A stretch of 57,687 nt of DNA from positions 1 to 57,687 of the forward strand of contig CAKTPC010000001.1 of the NCBI GenBank assembly GCA_934590505.1, in the 5' to 3' direction. The translations under genes were made by a program, and so were the position numbers. Below the pieces are notes generated by a model. That model did no database searches. It was not told the origin of the DNA and saw only the letters and a list, made by a program, of their open reading frames with translations. Below are positions 1-8,189 of this stretch, one piece after another. This DNA comes from an uncultured Oscillospiraceae bacterium (GTDB taxonomy: Bacteria; Bacillota; Clostridia; Oscillospirales; Oscillospiraceae). Position 1 is the first letter of the stretch, and each line of letters starts with the position of its first letter.

Positions 1-422
1 GCGCCGGTGGCGACAGTGAAGCACGGCAGCTTGAGCTTGAAGCTGGAATAGCGCGTCATGTCGGTTATCGATCCCGTGCCGACACCGATAATGAGGTCGC
101 AGTCGTCCGGCTTATTTATCACGATCTCGCCGAGTGTCGCCTCGTCAAAGCCAAGGTGCGTTAACGTATGCTCTGTCGCAGCGATGCCCGCCGTCTGCAT
201 AAGCTCCATGCAGCGCACGCCCGCGATCTGGTAGGTTACCTTATCGCAAAGGACGAGCGGATGGGCATAGCCCAGACTCTTCACATAGTGCGGCAGGCGC
301 TCGATCGCGTCCGCCCCTATTTCCACGCCCTTTATGGGCACATAATGCGTCCTGCCGCAGTTGCACTCTAACTTTATGTTGAGGTATTTTGAAAGCTCCT
401 GCGGCGTATCGTACATTTTCAT
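1..422 (-). CDS. sn-glycerol-1-phosphate dehydrogenase-like protein, N-terminal part (runs off window)
   Basis: Only the first ~140 codons lie in the window; the gene continues past base 1. The start ATG at 422 follows an AGGAG box. The protein opens with a C-N-C-G-R-T-H motif, then a Rossmann-type segment with G-V-G-T-G-S-I-T-D. Both match the dehydrogenase at 4569-5831 (C-A-C-G-R-E-H; G-S-G-T-I-H-D), so the two are paralogues of the EgsA/AraM glycerol-1-phosphate dehydrogenase family, which reduces dihydroxyacetone phosphate to sn-glycerol-1-phosphate or the reverse. A terminator-like hairpin separates it from the ABC operon upstream, so it may be expressed less or separately. The true substrate is unknown. 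Having two such enzymes around one importer suggests a phosphopolyol catabolic role rather than lipid synthesis (inference). Confidence 0.75.
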   Translation of the reverse strand, partial: MKMYDTPQELSKYLNIKLECNCGRTHYVPIKGVEIGADAIERLPHYVKSLGYAHPLVLCDKVTYQIAGVRCMELMQTAGIAATEHTLTHLGFDEATLGEIVINKPDDCDLIIGVGTGSITDMTRYSSFKLKLPCFTVATG

Positions 423-440
423 ATATTCTCCTCTTTCAGG

Positions 441-487
441 TGATTTCCGCCGACATTCACGCTCACGTTGAGCGCCGGCGGAAGTCA
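441..487. repeat. Imperfect hairpin in the leader of the truncated dehydrogenase gene
   Basis: TGATTTCCGCCG (441-452) pairs with CGGCGGAAGTCA (476-487) with one mismatch. It lies between the upstream terminator and the Shine-Dalgarno site of the gene starting at 422. It may be an RNA control element or a second terminator arm; there is no strong T-run. Confidence 0.4.
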
Positions 488-507
488 CTGCGGCGGCGGT
501 CCTTAAA

Positions 508-536
508 ACATAAGCCCGCATAAAGCGGGCTTATGT
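508..536 (-). terminator. Rho-independent terminator after the substrate-binding protein gene
   Basis: A perfect 12-bp inverted repeat (ACATAAGCCCGC / GCGGGCTTATGT, 5-nt loop) is followed on the minus strand by TTTT. It sits 26 bases after the stop of the binding-protein gene. Confidence 0.75.
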
Positions 537-561
537 CGGTTAGATATTACAGCTTTGCCTA

Positions 562-1686
562 TCAGCCCTGAACGGCGGCGAGGTGCTCGTTCCACTTGGC
601 AAGAAGGTCAGCCTTCTGCGCGGTCAGAGTGGGGACGTCACGGGTGACCCAGGTGATGTCGCTGGACGCCTTGAGCCATGCGTTCTCGGGAGAGGTGTAG
701 TTGGCGTTGGTGAAGCGGAGAGTGCCCTGCATGTACTCTGCCATGGCGCTCTGGCCCTCAGCAGAGGTGACCCAGTTGACGAAAGCCTTTGCAGCAGCCA
801 TGTGGGGAGCGCCCTTGACGATCGCAACACCGAAAGCAGAGGCGGAAGTGCCGTTGGAGGGGTAGCGAACCTCGGTGACAGCCTCAGTGCCGAGGTCGGC
901 TGCGCTCTGGTTGAGCTTGATCGCACCGTCCTCGTAGGTCAGACCGACAACGTACTCACCATCGGAGACGGAGTTGAAGCAGACGGAAGACTTCTCAACA
1001 ACGACCATGTTCTCAAGGAGAGCGTCGATGTAGTCCCATGCCTCATCGGTGTCGATGCCGTAAACGGAGAAGATGTTGCAGAGGTTGTTCCATGCAGCGG
1101 AGGAGCTGTTGGGATCGGAGAAGACGATCTTGCCCTTGAGTGCGGGATCGAGGAGGTCTTCATAGGACTGGATGTTCAGACCGAGTTCCTTCTCAAGCTC
1201 GGTGTTGACGCAGAAGCAAACGGTGGAGAGGTGATCCATGCTGTAGAAGCCGTTGGGGGTGCTGTAGCCTTCCATCTGCTCGTCATCGTTGTCAGAGACC
1301 CATGCTTCGAATATCTCGGCGTACTTGTCGCCGTCGGAGTCAGCAAGGCCACCCCAAGTAACGTCGCCCTGGGGGTTGCCGGCTTCGGCCTGAATCTTCG
1401 CGGTGAACTCACCGGCGGAACCGGAGATGACCTCGATCTCGATGTCGGGGTACACTTCGTTGAAGCAGGTCTTGAGAGCATCAAGGTCGGCTTCGGTCAT
1501 GGAGGAGTAGAGGACGAGGGTGTCGCCCAGATCTTCCTCGACTGCCGCATCTTCGGCGGGAGCCGCTCCGTCAGCAGCGGGGGATTCATTCTGAGTGGGC
1601 TGCTCGGCAGGTGCTGCGGACTGTCCGCAGGCGCACAGTGCAAAGATCATGCAAAGCGCCAGTACGAGTGCTAGGATTTTCTTCAT
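562..1686 (-). CDS. ABC transporter substrate-binding lipoprotein, Fe(III)/phosphosugar (AfuA/PhnS-like) class
   Basis: A 374-residue extracytoplasmic binding protein. The first ~20 residues are a lipoprotein signal ending in A-L-C-A-C, so Cys20 should be lipidated and anchor the protein outside the membrane. An Ala/Glu/Pro-rich linker (about 21-50) leads to a periplasmic-binding fold that opens with L-V-L-Y-S-S-M-T, typical of the ferric-ion/aminoethylphosphonate/hexose-phosphate class. The gene has a clear AAGGAG site. It is last in the leftward run of phosphatase, dehydrogenase, ATPase, permease and binding protein. AfuA-type relatives are known to bind sugar phosphates, and the neighbouring phosphatase and phosphopolyol dehydrogenase favour a phosphorylated ligand over iron. 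That is inference. Confidence 0.85.
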   Translation of the reverse strand: MKKILALVLALCMIFALCACGQSAAPAEQPTQNESPAADGAAPAEDAAVEEDLGDTLVLYSSMTEADLDALKTCFNEVYPDIEIEVISGSAGEFTAKIQAEAGNPQGDVTWGGLADSDGDKYAEIFEAWVSDNDDEQMEGYSTPNGFYSMDHLSTVCFCVNTELEKELGLNIQSYEDLLDPALKGKIVFSDPNSSSAAWNNLCNIFSVYGIDTDEAWDYIDALLENMVVVEKSSVCFNSVSDGEYVVGLTYEDGAIKLNQSAADLGTEAVTEVRYPSNGTSASAFGVAIVKGAPHMAAAKAFVNWVTSAEGQSAMAEYMQGTLRFTNANYTSPENAWLKASSDITWVTRDVPTLTAQKADLLAKWNEHLAAVQG

Positions 1687-1755
1687 TTTGGTTCTCCTTT
1701 TTTTGATATATTCCCGGATGCATTTGCATCTATAGGGCGGTCGTGTGCCGGGGGA

Positions 1756-3408
1756 TCAGAGCTGTATATCGTCCTCGGACTTGCTTATTGCCATGTAGAG
1801 GAAGAGGCTCAGTGCGGTGATGACGGTGAGGATGGCCGCAAATGCTGCTGCCGTGCCGTATTCGCCGCGTCCGATGTAGATATACGCCTGCATGGTGAGG
1901 GTGGTGGTCTTGTTGCTGTAAAGTATGACGGAGCTTGACAGCTCTGTCACGATGGCGACCCAGCTGAGGATCGCGCCGGAGAGGATACCGTTTGACATCA
2001 TGGGTACGGTTATCTTCACGAAAGTTTTCAGCTTCGACGCGCCGAGGCTTATCGCCGCCTCTTCTATGCTTATCGGGATCTGCATCAATGTCGCCGTTGC
2101 CGAGCGTATCGTGTACGGCATACGGCGTATCGCAAAGGACATGATCATGATGGTCATTGTGCCGGTGAGGGCAATGGGCTTGGAGCCGTAGGCGATGAGC
2201 AGTGCGATACCGATGACGGCACCGGGCATGATGTAGGGGAGCATAGCGATAGTGTCAAGCGAGTGGTTGAGCGCGTTGTTGCGGCGCACAACGAGGTATG
2301 CGAGCACGACCGCGATGACGATGATGACCGCAAGGGCGATGATGCCCATGACGAGCGTGTTGCGCGAGGCGAGCACGAGCTTTTTCTTCAGCGCGCTCTG
2401 GTAGTTAACAAGGGAGTACCCCACGCCGAAGAGCGAGCCTTTGCTGTTGCGGAAGCTGAGATAAATGATATATATCTGCGGGAGGATCGCAATGGCGCAG
2501 AGAAGATAGCAGTATAGATGCATGAGGAAGCCACCGAGACCCTTTGCATCCTTCTTCTCCACGGGGTGCAGGGTGTTGATAGAGAATTTGAAGCGCCCTG
2601 TTGCCCACTTCTGGAGGAAGAATATCACGGCGGTGACGATGACCGCGATAATGGCGAGTGCGGCAGCAAAGTTGTAGTTCGCACCGTTTTCACCGAGATA
2701 CTCATTATAAAGCAGCACCGGGAAGGTCTTGAAGCCCTCGCCGAGGATGGTGGGCGTACCGAAGTCGGCAAACGCCTGCATGAACACCATGAGTGTAGCG
2801 GCGAGGATGGTGGGCATAGTGAGATGCAGCACGATGTTGAAAAGGCGCTTTACACCGGTGCAGCCCATATTTGCCGAGGCCTCCATGAGGGTATTGTCAA
2901 TGCTCTTGAAAGCACCGTTCATGTAGATGAACACGAGCGGGAAGAACTTGAGCGTCTGCGACAGGGCGATGCCGCCGAAGCCGTAGATACTGGGCAGGGT
3001 GATGCCGAGGGCGGTTTTGAAAAACTTTGTGATGACACCGCTGCGTCCGAGCAGCATGACCCACGAGTACGCGCCCAAAAACGGGGCGGACATGCAGCAA
3101 AGTATGCTGACGACGAAGAGAATCTTTGCGCCCTTGAGGCGGTAGAACGCATAAAAGTAAGCAAACGGAATACCGATCACGAGCGTGAGCACCGTGACGA
3201 AAATGGTGATCTTGAAGGAGTTATAGATGGTGTCCACATAGTAGCTGTTGCTGAAAAACTTGTGGAACTGCTCCCACGAGAAGCTGCCGTCAGGCATGAT
3301 GACCGCCTGCTTGATGACGCCGAACATCGGGTAGATGAGCACCGCGATGAACAGCACCAGCAGCAGCACAGAGACGATCAGCCAGCCGTCAAAACGTTTT
3401 TTGACCAT
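1756..3408 (-). CDS. ABC transporter permease, fused two-domain (AfuB/FbpB-type)
   Basis: A 550-residue, highly hydrophobic protein with about twelve membrane spans in two homologous halves, the usual architecture of Fe(III)/phosphosugar-class importers, where one polypeptide supplies both permease domains. Each half has an EAA-type coupling loop: E-A-S-A-N-M-G-C near residue 190 and E-A-A-I-S-L-G-A near residue 450. These contact the ATPase encoded immediately upstream at 3423-4538 (14-nt gap). It is followed after ~70 nt by the binding protein. The pathway should deliver the operon's unknown, probably phosphorylated, substrate into the cytoplasm. Confidence 0.88.
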   Translation of the reverse strand: MVKKRFDGWLIVSVLLLVLFIAVLIYPMFGVIKQAVIMPDGSFSWEQFHKFFSNSYYVDTIYNSFKITIFVTVLTLVIGIPFAYFYAFYRLKGAKILFVVSILCCMSAPFLGAYSWVMLLGRSGVITKFFKTALGITLPSIYGFGGIALSQTLKFFPLVFIYMNGAFKSIDNTLMEASANMGCTGVKRLFNIVLHLTMPTILAATLMVFMQAFADFGTPTILGEGFKTFPVLLYNEYLGENGANYNFAAALAIIAVIVTAVIFFLQKWATGRFKFSINTLHPVEKKDAKGLGGFLMHLYCYLLCAIAILPQIYIIYLSFRNSKGSLFGVGYSLVNYQSALKKKLVLASRNTLVMGIIALAVIIVIAVVLAYLVVRRNNALNHSLDTIAMLPYIMPGAVIGIALLIAYGSKPIALTGTMTIMIMSFAIRRMPYTIRSATATLMQIPISIEEAAISLGASKLKTFVKITVPMMSNGILSGAILSWVAIVTELSSSVILYSNKTTTLTMQAYIYIGRGEYGTAAAFAAILTVITALSLFLYMAISKSEDDIQL

Positions 3409-3422
3409 AGCCTGCTCCTCCG

Positions 3423-4538
3423 TTATGCCTTCGCACAGTCATTGCACACGCCGGTGAGTATGTTCTCCTCGCCGTCGGCAGTGAAGAGGTTGACCTTATC
3501 CGTGTTTATTTTCAGCTTTATCTCGCTCCCCGGTTCGATAATACTGTCGATGGAGGACTCCTGAATTATCTCGACCTCCTCGCCGGAGGACAGATGCACA
3601 AAGTAATGGGTGTTCAGCCCGAGGAACACGCAGTCATCCACGATGGCGGAGATACCCTCTGTGCTGTCGCGGTCGAGCAAAAACTCTTCCGGACGCACGG
3701 ACAAGGTGATCTCCTGCTCCTTCTGCTGCTCGGGGCGGACGGTATGTATCTCGGCGCGGTAGCCGGAGAGCGTTTCAAGATAGGTCTTGCCGCCGTCGAC
3801 GACGAGCTTGCCCTTTATCACGTTGGAGCGGCCGATAAACGTGGCGACGAAGAGGTTTGCCGGGCGCTGGTATATGCTCTTGGGCGTGCCGACATGCTGG
3901 ATGACGCCGGCATTCATGACGGCAATACGGTCGGAGACCGCCATGGCTTCCTCCTGGTCGTGCGTGACATACACGGTGGTGATGCCGACATTGTGCTGGA
4001 TGTTCTTGATGACCGTGCGCATCTCAACGCGCAGCTTCGCGTCAAGGTTGGACAAAGGCTCATCCATCAGCAGAACGTCCGGCTCGATGCACAGTGCGCG
4101 TGCGAGCGCAACGCGCTGCTGCTGACCGCCGGAAAGGCGCTCAGGCATACGGTCGGCGTACTGGTCGATCTGCATGAGCTGCATGAACTTCTCGGACTGG
4201 GTCTTTATCTTGTCCTTGGGGAACTTCTTGTTTCTCAGGCCGAACTCAACGTTTTTTCTGACGGTGTAGTGCGGGAAGATGGCGTAGTTCTGGAAGACCA
4301 TGCCAATGTTGCGCTTGGCGGGGTCAAGGTCGTTTATGCGCTTCTCGCCGAAGAAGAAGTCGCCGCCCTCGATGCTGTTGAAGCCCGCGATCATTCTCAG
4401 AAGTGTGGTCTTGCCGCAGCCGGAGGGACCAAGCAGCGTGAAAAACTCGCCCTCTCTAATGTCAAGGCTCAAGTCGGGAATGATGACGTTGTCACCGTAC
4501 TTTTTAAGAGCGTGTTTTATGATGATCTCTTCACTCAC
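3423..4538 (-). CDS. ABC transporter ATP-binding protein with TOBE domain
   Basis: A 371-residue ATPase. The Walker A loop G-P-S-G-C-G-K-T-T is near residues 38-46, the signature L-S-G-G-Q-Q-Q-R near 136-143, and Walker B L-L-M-D-E-P is followed by a D-loop S-N-L-D-A. A switch His sits in V-T-H-D. The C-terminal ~130 residues look like the TOBE regulatory/substrate-sensing domain of the MalK/FbpC/PotA group. The last residues carry a C-N-D-C pair. It sits between the dehydrogenase (30-nt gap) and the fused permease (14-nt gap), so it powers this importer. Confidence 0.9.
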   Translation of the reverse strand: MSEEIIIKHALKKYGDNVIIPDLSLDIREGEFFTLLGPSGCGKTTLLRMIAGFNSIEGGDFFFGEKRINDLDPAKRNIGMVFQNYAIFPHYTVRKNVEFGLRNKKFPKDKIKTQSEKFMQLMQIDQYADRMPERLSGGQQQRVALARALCIEPDVLLMDEPLSNLDAKLRVEMRTVIKNIQHNVGITTVYVTHDQEEAMAVSDRIAVMNAGVIQHVGTPKSIYQRPANLFVATFIGRSNVIKGKLVVDGGKTYLETLSGYRAEIHTVRPEQQKEQEITLSVRPEEFLLDRDSTEGISAIVDDCVFLGLNTHYFVHLSSGEEVEIIQESSIDSIIEPGSEIKLKINTDKVNLFTADGEENILTGVCNDCAKA

Positions 4539-4568
4539 TTGTGCTCTCTCCTTTACATTTGTTGTATA

Positions 4569-5831
4569 TTATTCGATTTCGTATATCTTTATCATCCGGC
4601 GCGTTCTCATAAGCGTCAGACGATTGCGCACAAGGGGTGAATTTTTCAGCAGTACGGGAAGATCGATCTCCTCCACACCGATGGAAGCAAGATCGCGCTT
4701 CGCGTCTAGCATCTCCAGAAGCCCGTAAAGGTACTCCTCAGTCGGGAGCTCGTCAATTATATGCCGCAGCTCACCCCAGCTCGCGCTGAGCTTTTCGCGG
4801 CTCACCTTTGCAAGGCAGTCGTTTTCGTTTTCTTTTATCAGCGAATCCGCCAGCCGCTCGCCGAAGAACTTGCGAAAATGCTCCTCCGGTATGGGGGCGT
4901 AGTCGGTTATGTACGGGGTGATGTCCTCTACCTTTGCAAGGCGCTTATATTCGCGCACCGCAATGAGCGAGCCGACGCCGGTTTTCTCACCATGCATGGC
5001 GGGGAACTTTACCGGGAATGCTTCAGGCTCCATCTCTATCATGTGGGATATATGATGCTCCGCGCCGGAGGCGGGGCGGGAGTTGCCCATCATCTGCATT
5101 GCGATGCCGCTCATGATGAGCGCATAGGTCACATCGGCGTAGGCGCTCTCCTCGCCGCGGGCAATGCCGGGGACGCTCTGCATGACTGTGTCGGCGGCAT
5201 CCTGCATTATACTATAAATTTCTTCACAAAGCAACTCATTAGTGAGGACGTGCGCCATTTTCCAGTCGGCAAGGGCGGTGTATTTCGCCATAATGTCTCC
5301 CACGCCGCTGCGCACAAGCTCCATGGGAGCGTTCTTGATGATCTCCGTGTCTGCCAGAACTATCTCCGGCGCGACGGCGGGCAGCGTCTTTTTGAAGCCG
5401 TACCACGTCATTGCAGCGACAGTGCTGCAGAAGCCGTCCACGCTCGCGCCTGTCGGGCAGGAGACAAAGCGTATGCCGCGCTCGTGCGCGCAGAAGCGCG
5501 CGATGTCGTGAATGGTGCCGCTGCCGACGGCGACAATTACTTCCACATCGCCCTCAAGCTTCGCGAGCACCTCCGCCGTGGATATCTCGTTCGCGTGCAG
5601 CCCAGTCGGGTCAAGCACGATCTTCTGCTCGGCGCGCGGATGCCTGTCCGCCGTGGCGGCATAGGAGTTTTCGCCGTAGAGCGCGCAGCGCTTACCCGTG
5701 ACACCGAACTGCGCCATGTACTTCTCAAACTCAAAAAGGCAGCCCGGCTCTATCACCGCGGCGCGGGTCTCCATGGTATGCTCGCGTCCGCAGGCGCATT
5801 TTCCGGCGTACTTGCTGCAATCTATAAACAC
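4569..5831 (-). CDS. sn-glycerol-1-phosphate dehydrogenase family protein (EgsA/AraM-like)
   Basis: A 420-residue NAD(P)-dependent, metal-dependent polyol-phosphate dehydrogenase. It starts at GTG 5831 behind GGAG. An N-terminal C-A-C-G-R-E-H motif (residues 12-18) precedes a nucleotide-binding G-S-G-T (103-106), P-T-G-A-S-V-D-G, and the family block G-D-I-M-A-K-Y-T-A-L-A-D-W (178-190) with the metal-binding Asp179. Candidate metal ligands follow at the H-H-I-S-H cluster (259-263) and His280 in M-H-G-E-K. The known reaction of the family is interconversion of dihydroxyacetone phosphate and sn-glycerol-1-phosphate. Embedding in a phosphosugar-type importer operon with a phosphatase suggests a catabolic direction here. 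A paralogue lies at 1-422. Confidence 0.85.
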   Translation of the reverse strand: MFIDCSKYAGKCACGREHTMETRAAVIEPGCLFEFEKYMAQFGVTGKRCALYGENSYAATADRHPRAEQKIVLDPTGLHANEISTAEVLAKLEGDVEVIVAVGSGTIHDIARFCAHERGIRFVSCPTGASVDGFCSTVAAMTWYGFKKTLPAVAPEIVLADTEIIKNAPMELVRSGVGDIMAKYTALADWKMAHVLTNELLCEEIYSIMQDAADTVMQSVPGIARGEESAYADVTYALIMSGIAMQMMGNSRPASGAEHHISHMIEMEPEAFPVKFPAMHGEKTGVGSLIAVREYKRLAKVEDITPYITDYAPIPEEHFRKFFGERLADSLIKENENDCLAKVSREKLSASWGELRHIIDELPTEEYLYGLLEMLDAKRDLASIGVEEIDLPVLLKNSPLVRNRLTLMRTRRMIKIYEIE

Positions 5832-5847
5832 CTTTCAACGCTCCTCT

Positions 5848-6564
5848 TCACAGAAACTCTTTCATGTACTCACCAAAGCGGGTGTAATCATCCACGCAGA
5901 TAAAGCGGAAGTCGGAGCGGTAGACCGCCTCATCGTTGCCGCCCGGACCGTAATCATCGCCGACATAGACGATCTCGGAATGATCATAGCCATACTCGGT
6001 GCAGTACCGGTCGAGCGCGTAATATTTGTTGTACGGGAAAGGAGCAAGGTCGAACGACGACGACCCACCGATGAACACCGTATAATCGGGGAAAGCATCG
6101 CGCACGACAGGGTACATCGGCTTGCGCTTTGCGCGATACGGGTCGAAGGCGAGCTTGTCGGTAATGTCCGCCGCGGTGCCGAGCAGCGGGAACGTGACGC
6201 AGCCGGAGTCGTGATACTCTACATTATTGCCCTTGAATACCGTATACCCGAAGCGCTCCCTCAGCGCGGTCACGCGAGCCTCGACGCTGGCGCGGTCACA
6301 GGGGGCGTGCTCATCAAAAACATGGTCAAGCTCACCTGTCGCGGCGTTATATGTGCAGAACTGCATTCCGTAATTGCCGATAATATCTATGGGGTAGCCG
6401 TTCATCTGACTGAATATGCGGCTGCACATCCCCGCGCCGACCATCAGAAGCTTGTACTTTGCGCGCAGTGCGTCCAGCACACCGAGATTGGGCTGGGCAA
6501 GCTTCGTCTTGTGCTGAGTGAGCGTGCCGTCAAGGTCAAACGCGATCAGTCTTACGTTATCCAT
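5848..6564 (-). CDS. HAD-superfamily (IIB, phosphomannomutase/Cof-like) phosphatase
   Basis: First gene of the leftward operon. I choose the ATG at 6564 (238 residues) because it puts the HAD motif I, D-L-D-G-T-L-T, at residues 9-15. Upstream frame codons to 6735 run through the promoter and are not credible. The cap region resembles type IIB HADs such as eukaryotic-type phosphomannomutase. Motif IV is G-D-D-Y-G-P-G-G-N-D near residues 208-217, giving the acidic pair for Mg2+. It likely dephosphorylates a small sugar or polyol phosphate in the cytoplasm. It is followed by the dehydrogenase after a 16-nt gap. The mRNA leader is ~136 nt and includes a possible GCACG/CGTGC stem. Confidence 0.82.
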   Translation of the reverse strand: MDNVRLIAFDLDGTLTQHKTKLAQPNLGVLDALRAKYKLLMVGAGMCSRIFSQMNGYPIDIIGNYGMQFCTYNAATGELDHVFDEHAPCDRASVEARVTALRERFGYTVFKGNNVEYHDSGCVTFPLLGTAADITDKLAFDPYRAKRKPMYPVVRDAFPDYTVFIGGSSSFDLAPFPYNKYYALDRYCTEYGYDHSEIVYVGDDYGPGGNDEAVYRSDFRFICVDDYTRFGEYMKEFL

Positions 6565-6706
6565 ATTCTCTTTTGCCTTTCGTATATGAACTTTTCCAGC
6601 GCACGTGGGTTTAACGTGCGGTTTCCAACACTTTGACAAATTTGCATCAAAAATATATATTTCACCCGCCTTGCGGCGGCGTTTTCCATCAAAATAGCTA
6701 AACCAT

Positions 6707-6735
6707 ATTATACTCACAATACTTGACTTCTGCAA
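6707..6735 (-). promoter_or_regulatory. Sigma-A promoter of the leftward phosphatase-dehydrogenase-ABC operon
   Basis: On the minus strand TTGCAG (6735-6730), a 17-nt spacer and TATAAT (6712-6707). The spacer contains the complement of the opposite promoter's -35 box, so the two promoters interlock. Confidence 0.75.
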
Positions 6736-6751
6736 GATTTGGCGCTAATAT
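6723..6751 (+). promoter_or_regulatory. Sigma-A promoter of the DeoR regulator gene
   Basis: TTGACT (6723-6728), 17-nt spacer, TAATAT (6746-6751). Just downstream is a direct repeat, ACGATCAAA / ACGATCAAT (about 6757-6776), a possible operator. Confidence 0.75.
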
Positions 6752-6794
6752 TGAGAAACGATCAAAAACGATCAATGTTAAGGCGGGGACAGCA

Positions 6795-7538
6795 GTGAAA
6801 AACGAACGGTACGAGAAAATAATGAATATATTGGCAGAGCGCGGCTATGCAAGCGTGGACAGACTCAGTAAAGAGCTCTTTGTCAGCATGCCGACGGTGC
6901 GGCGCGACCTGAACACAATGCAGGATCTTGGACTCGTGGTGCGCAGCCACGGCGGTGTGGTGCCGCGCTTGAGCGATATGGACGGTGGCCCCGCGGTTTT
7001 CCGCATGGGCGTCAATCCGCAGGAAAAGCTCAAGCTCGACAAGGCGGCAGCGAAGCTGCTGCGCGACAACTGCATGGTGTTTATGGACGAATCCACTACG
7101 ACGCTGCACATCATCGACCAAATGAGCGCTTACAAGAACATCACTGTTGTCACCAACAATATCTCCGTTTTGCAGCTCGCGGCGAAGTACCGCGTCCCCA
7201 CCATCTGCCTCGGCGGAGAGACATGCTATGACACGATGAGCTTTTACGGGTACGAGGCGGAGGAACTCATCACGCACTTCGGCATCGACATCATGTTCTA
7301 CTCCTCCTCGGCGATAACGCCGGGGGCGTGGATCGCCGATTACAGCGCGCGGGCAAACGCCCTGCGCCGCCGCGCTTTACAGCAGGCGGACATGAAGGTG
7401 TTCCTCTGCGACAAGTCGAAGTTTCTGAAGCCTGGCGCGTATATGCTGATGCCGTTGTGCGAGGCGGATCACATCATCACGAATGCCAAACTGCCGGAGG
7501 AGCTGAATACCGGCGCGGCGCGCGTGACGATCGTGTGA
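6795..7538 (+). CDS. DeoR-family transcriptional regulator
   Basis: A 247-residue repressor of phosphosugar metabolism type. I choose GTG 6795 behind AGGCGGGG. The alternative TTG at 6723 is the promoter's -35 box. The N-terminal winged helix-turn-helix (E-R-Y-E-K-I-M-N-I-L; then V-S-M-P-T-V-R-R-D-L, residues ~32-41) matches DeoR/GlpR proteins. The C-terminal domain has the family's effector pocket features: D-E-S-T-T-T near 96-101 (normally D-G-S/G-T-T), V-V-T-N-N, and a terminal D-K-S-K-F. DeoR sensors usually bind phosphorylated sugars, which fits the divergent operon. It most likely represses that operon and itself from the shared promoter region. Confidence 0.85.
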   Translation: MKNERYEKIMNILAERGYASVDRLSKELFVSMPTVRRDLNTMQDLGLVVRSHGGVVPRLSDMDGGPAVFRMGVNPQEKLKLDKAAAKLLRDNCMVFMDESTTTLHIIDQMSAYKNITVVTNNISVLQLAAKYRVPTICLGGETCYDTMSFYGYEAEELITHFGIDIMFYSSSAITPGAWIADYSARANALRRRALQQADMKVFLCDKSKFLKPGAYMLMPLCEADHIITNAKLPEELNTGAARVTIV

Positions 7539-7676
7539 AGGACACCATTTCCTGGTTTCTTTCACCGTATCTTCCTTCCCGCAACTTCTACTGTATACAT
7601 GTTCTTTGACACACTCTATAAAGCATCGTTTGTTTTTCTTAGGCATCTGCGCAGCTTGTGCGGAGGAACTGAATAG

Positions 7677-7889
7677 AATGCAGATGCCGCGGCAGAAGCG
7701 GAGCATGACGGCCCCTATGAGATACCTGTGGATGCAACTGTCCTGTCCCTTGGCATCCAGCCCGATACCAGCATGCTCGAAGAACTTGACAAGCGCTTTG
7801 ACAAGGTAGTTTATGTTGGTGACTGCGATAAGCCCAGCCTCATCGGCAATGCCACCGGCGCGGCATACCTCGCAGCAAAAAACCTGTAA
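7677..7889 (+). pseudogene. C-terminal fragment of an NADH:flavin oxidoreductase (old-yellow-enzyme/dienoyl-CoA reductase type)
   Basis: A ~70-codon open frame bounded upstream by an in-frame TAG (7674-7676) and with no start or SD. It ends in a segment like the end of the FAD/NAD domain of 2,4-dienoyl-CoA-reductase-like enzymes: T-V-L-S-L-G-I-Q-P-D, then V-V-Y-V-G-D-C-D-K-P, then a terminal N-A-T-G-A-A-Y-L-A-A-K-N-L. The rest of the ~650-residue enzyme is absent. A strong hairpin follows at 7900-7938, as for a gene's natural terminator. I read it as the 3' stump of a deleted gene. Confidence 0.6.
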
Positions 7890-7899
7890 TCTTCATAAC

Positions 7900-7938
7900 A
7901 AAATGACCGTAAGTTGCTATGCGGCTTACGGTCATTTT
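7900..7938 (+). terminator. Rho-independent terminator after the oxidoreductase stump
   Basis: A 14-bp perfect inverted repeat (AAAATGACCGTAAG / CTTACGGTCATTTT, 11-nt loop) ending in TTTT. It starts 11 bases after the stump's stop codon. Confidence 0.7.
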
Positions 7939-7943
7939 GAACT

Positions 7944-7969
7944 CCACACGACTCAACTGAGTCGTGTGG
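7944..7969. repeat. Perfect 12-bp inverted repeat with 2-nt centre
   Basis: CCACACGACTCA and TGAGTCGTGTGG flank AC. It lies 5 bases after the preceding terminator hairpin, in decayed DNA. It could be an operator, a recombination scar or a second terminator stem on the opposite strand (no T-run). Confidence 0.5.
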
Positions 7970-8189
7970 TTGCTATCCTTATATCTCCAGCGCATTGTGC
8001 AGCTTTCTTGAGGATAAGTTTGAAACGCCATGTGAATGTTGCCAGCGTCATAGGTTCGTCCAGCTCATGCTTTCTGAACAGAAAGTTGTTGTCGGTTATA
8101 GTTCGTCCATCCTAGTGCAGTGTCTCATTCTCGCAATAGCGGCGTTGCTCCTTCAGGAGAGTCCACATCTCCCATTTCCTCTCTGTTGA

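Noticed and set aside
583..1674. A 363-codon open frame on the plus strand opposite the binding-protein gene
   Set aside because: It is an antisense shadow: the minus-strand gene has a lipoprotein signal and RBS, while this frame has no family resemblance and no RBS.
2518..5903. Long plus-strand open frames opposite the permease, ATPase and dehydrogenase genes (e.g. 2518-3564, 3594-4640, 4761-5903)
   Set aside because: They are His/Glu/Arg-rich mirror frames produced by third-position G/C bias; none has an RBS or domain.
6565..6735. N-terminal extension of the HAD phosphatase
   Set aside because: It would put the coding start on the operon's own -35 box, and the extension lacks HAD similarity.
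6723..6794. TTG start for the DeoR regulator
   Set aside because: That TTG is the -35 element; GTG 6795 has the RBS and starts just before the HTH.
7944..7969. Possible insertion-sequence end or CRISPR repeat
   Set aside because: The palindrome occurs once, with no transposase and no regularly spaced copies.
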